A DNA stretch of 64,000 nt, taken from contig OY759218.1 in assembly GCA_963662175.1 (NCBI GenBank), positions 54,009,427 to 54,073,426 on the forward strand, read 5' to 3'. Positions 62,596-64,000 of the stretch are shown piece by piece. The stretch comes from Aradus depressus. Taxonomy: Eukaryota > Arthropoda > Insecta > Hemiptera > Aradidae. The notes under the pieces are model-generated. The model did no database searches, was not told where the DNA came from, and saw nothing but the letters and a program-made list of their open reading frames with translations. The position numbers and the translations under genes were made by a program. How positions within the stretch are numbered: position 1 is the first letter of the stretch; each line of letters starts with the position of its first letter.

Positions 62596-63310
62596 CAAGA
62601 TTTCTACTTATCTCCAAGGAGGGGGCGGGTGATCTGAAAAAGACATCCACCTTTCTTATACAGAAGTCCATCAGTTCCATAGCCAGGGAAGTAACAAACA
62701 TCAAAAAAATCAGAACGGGCCAGATATTGGTCGGAAATGCTCGTCAGGCCAATAAACTTTTGGAGACCACTAGTTTTTCTGAGCAGGTACTTGTGAAAAT
62801 AGAGGCCCATTCAACTCTTAATTACTCTAAAGGGGCAATTCGGTGCATGGACCTGGACGAGGTGCCCCTGGAAACCATCAAATCTGAACTATCCCCTTTT
62901 TATGTCACTGAGGTTCACCGTATTACTAGCAATAGGACCGTGGAGGAGGATGGCGAGAAAAAGAGAGTTAAAATGAACACGGACAGTTATGTTCTAACTT
63001 TTTTTTCTCCCTACGCCGCCGACCCACATCAATTTCGGTTACCTGTCCCTCCCCGTGAGGCTGTACGTCCCCAACCCATTCAGATACATGTCATGTGTCA
63101 TGCTTGCATTTCGGTCATGTGGCCAGGACCTACTCCAGGACGGCATTGTGTGCCAACTGTGGCCAGTCACAGCATCCCGCCGGTTCACCGCCCCACCCAT
63201 TTGTGCCGTCTGCACTCCCCAAACTGCCTACAATAGGTCCCATATTTAAACAAGAAAAAGCAATTCAAGCAATAAAAGAAACTAGCTGAGGAAGTCCCAT
63301 TTCCGGAAGC
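62596..63310 (+). pseudogene. LINE ORF1 (I/Jockey-type gag-like protein), frameshifted
   Basis: From about 62630 the frame reads SISSIAREVTNIKKIRTGQI and then (62727 onwards) IEAHSTLNYSKGAIRCMDLD and ELSPFYVTEVHRITSNRT, the RNA-recognition-like middle of such ORF1 proteins. Near 63025 the reading must change frame to continue as VPNPFRYMSC, CLHFGHVARTYSRTALCANC and GQSQHPAG, which are CCHC knuckles with one Cys lost. The end is at about 63285 (KQEKAIQAIKETS). The following sequence to 64000 may be its ORF1 tail and inter-ORF region. It sits in the CERT intron upstream of exon 61188-60947. Confidence 0.8.
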
Positions 63311-64000
63311 CAAGAAAATTTATAGAGCTAAATTAGCGCCCTCATTTAGCAAGTCCTTTGCCCGAGTAGCGTTTGTAGGCAATGAGAATTTGCCTGAAAA
63401 TAAACCAAAAAAATGTGTGATTCTGGCACTCAGACTTAAGTTTTTAATTTCAAATCAAACGATAGTAACAGTGTTTTGGACACAAGTCAGATAACAATAG
63501 TTCAAATATTAATGATATTGCCGTAAACAATATTGCAAATGGGAGACAGGAGCCGATCTCTAGTAGCGAGCTGGGCAGAGCGATCCCGACCTCCTCCTCC
63601 CTCTCAACCCACCCCACCTCCATCTTCAGATATAATTGCTATCGATATTAGATTGATTACTTGGAGGGTGTGGACGGCTTTCCTCACATGCACACCCTCT
63701 TCATCAAGCCCCACTATCTCCACGAATAAGCCAAGTGCTTACATATACTTGAGAGAGGGCCGGCTGTGCTGTTGTTTGCCCCCTGGCCTGGCCTGCCTGA
63801 TCGTTGAGTGCCCTGGATCCCATGCTTTGCTCTTCCCCGGTCCCTCTAGCCCCCTGTGGGATCCCATCACGGCTGTTTTCGTCATTTGTATAAAGAATGC
63901 GCTGGCTCAGTAAGGACAAGAAATATAACAAGGTAGGGCGATAATAACCAAAGCAGTTGTTCGCCCCAAATAAACCAACCAATCAACAATCTATGAATAA
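63311..64000. other. Probable continuation of the plus-strand LINE, not resolved
   Basis: Comparatively GC-rich (63560-63870), with no domain I can name. Position after ORF1 knuckles suggests it belongs to the same element, which then leaves the window. Confidence 0.4.

Overview
The window is eukaryotic, intron-rich, AT-rich DNA with short exons that have GT/AG borders. Gene content and mobile elements fit an arthropod (insect or related invertebrate) genome; I cannot name the species. Three host genes can be read exon by exon. The first is a plus-strand FCHO-type muniscin (3097-21985; its F-BAR part lies off the left edge). Tail-to-tail with it is a minus-strand SNX9/18/33-type sorting nexin (26423-40325; SH3, acidic linker, PX and BAR). 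The third is a minus-strand ceramide transfer protein, CERT (57117-61188; FFAT motif and START domain; the PH domain lies off the right edge). The splice phases of all three exon chains were followed by hand and agree at every junction. All three products act in membrane traffic or lipid transfer, but nothing shows co-regulation.

Most other DNA is mobile. The penultimate FCHO intron carries a 2.8-kb Transib/RAG1-type transposon (14153-16946). It has CACAGTG-starting inverted ends, a CGTCG target duplication and a long uninterrupted transposase with the RAG1 catalytic and zinc residues. SNX introns hold LINE and Ty3/gypsy fragments joined head to head, a large palindrome and a 22-bp minisatellite that nearly touches a splice donor. 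Between FCHO and SNX lies a near-complete Tc1-like element.

The 40.6-56.6 kb region between SNX and CERT is a stack of nested insertions: a 41-bp minisatellite, a decayed piggyBac inside a foldback, other palindromes, two LINEs on the minus strand, and a hAT-type non-autonomous element inserted in one LINE and itself holding a foldback. tRNA-derived SINEs of two families, dispersed repeats and long microsatellites fill much of the rest.

A recurring theme is perfect or near-perfect inverted repeats, several carrying a CTGANGA-hairpin-GAAA motif like the conserved core of a hammerhead ribozyme, as known from Penelope-like elements. The intact Transib element and this foldback family are the parts most worth following up.
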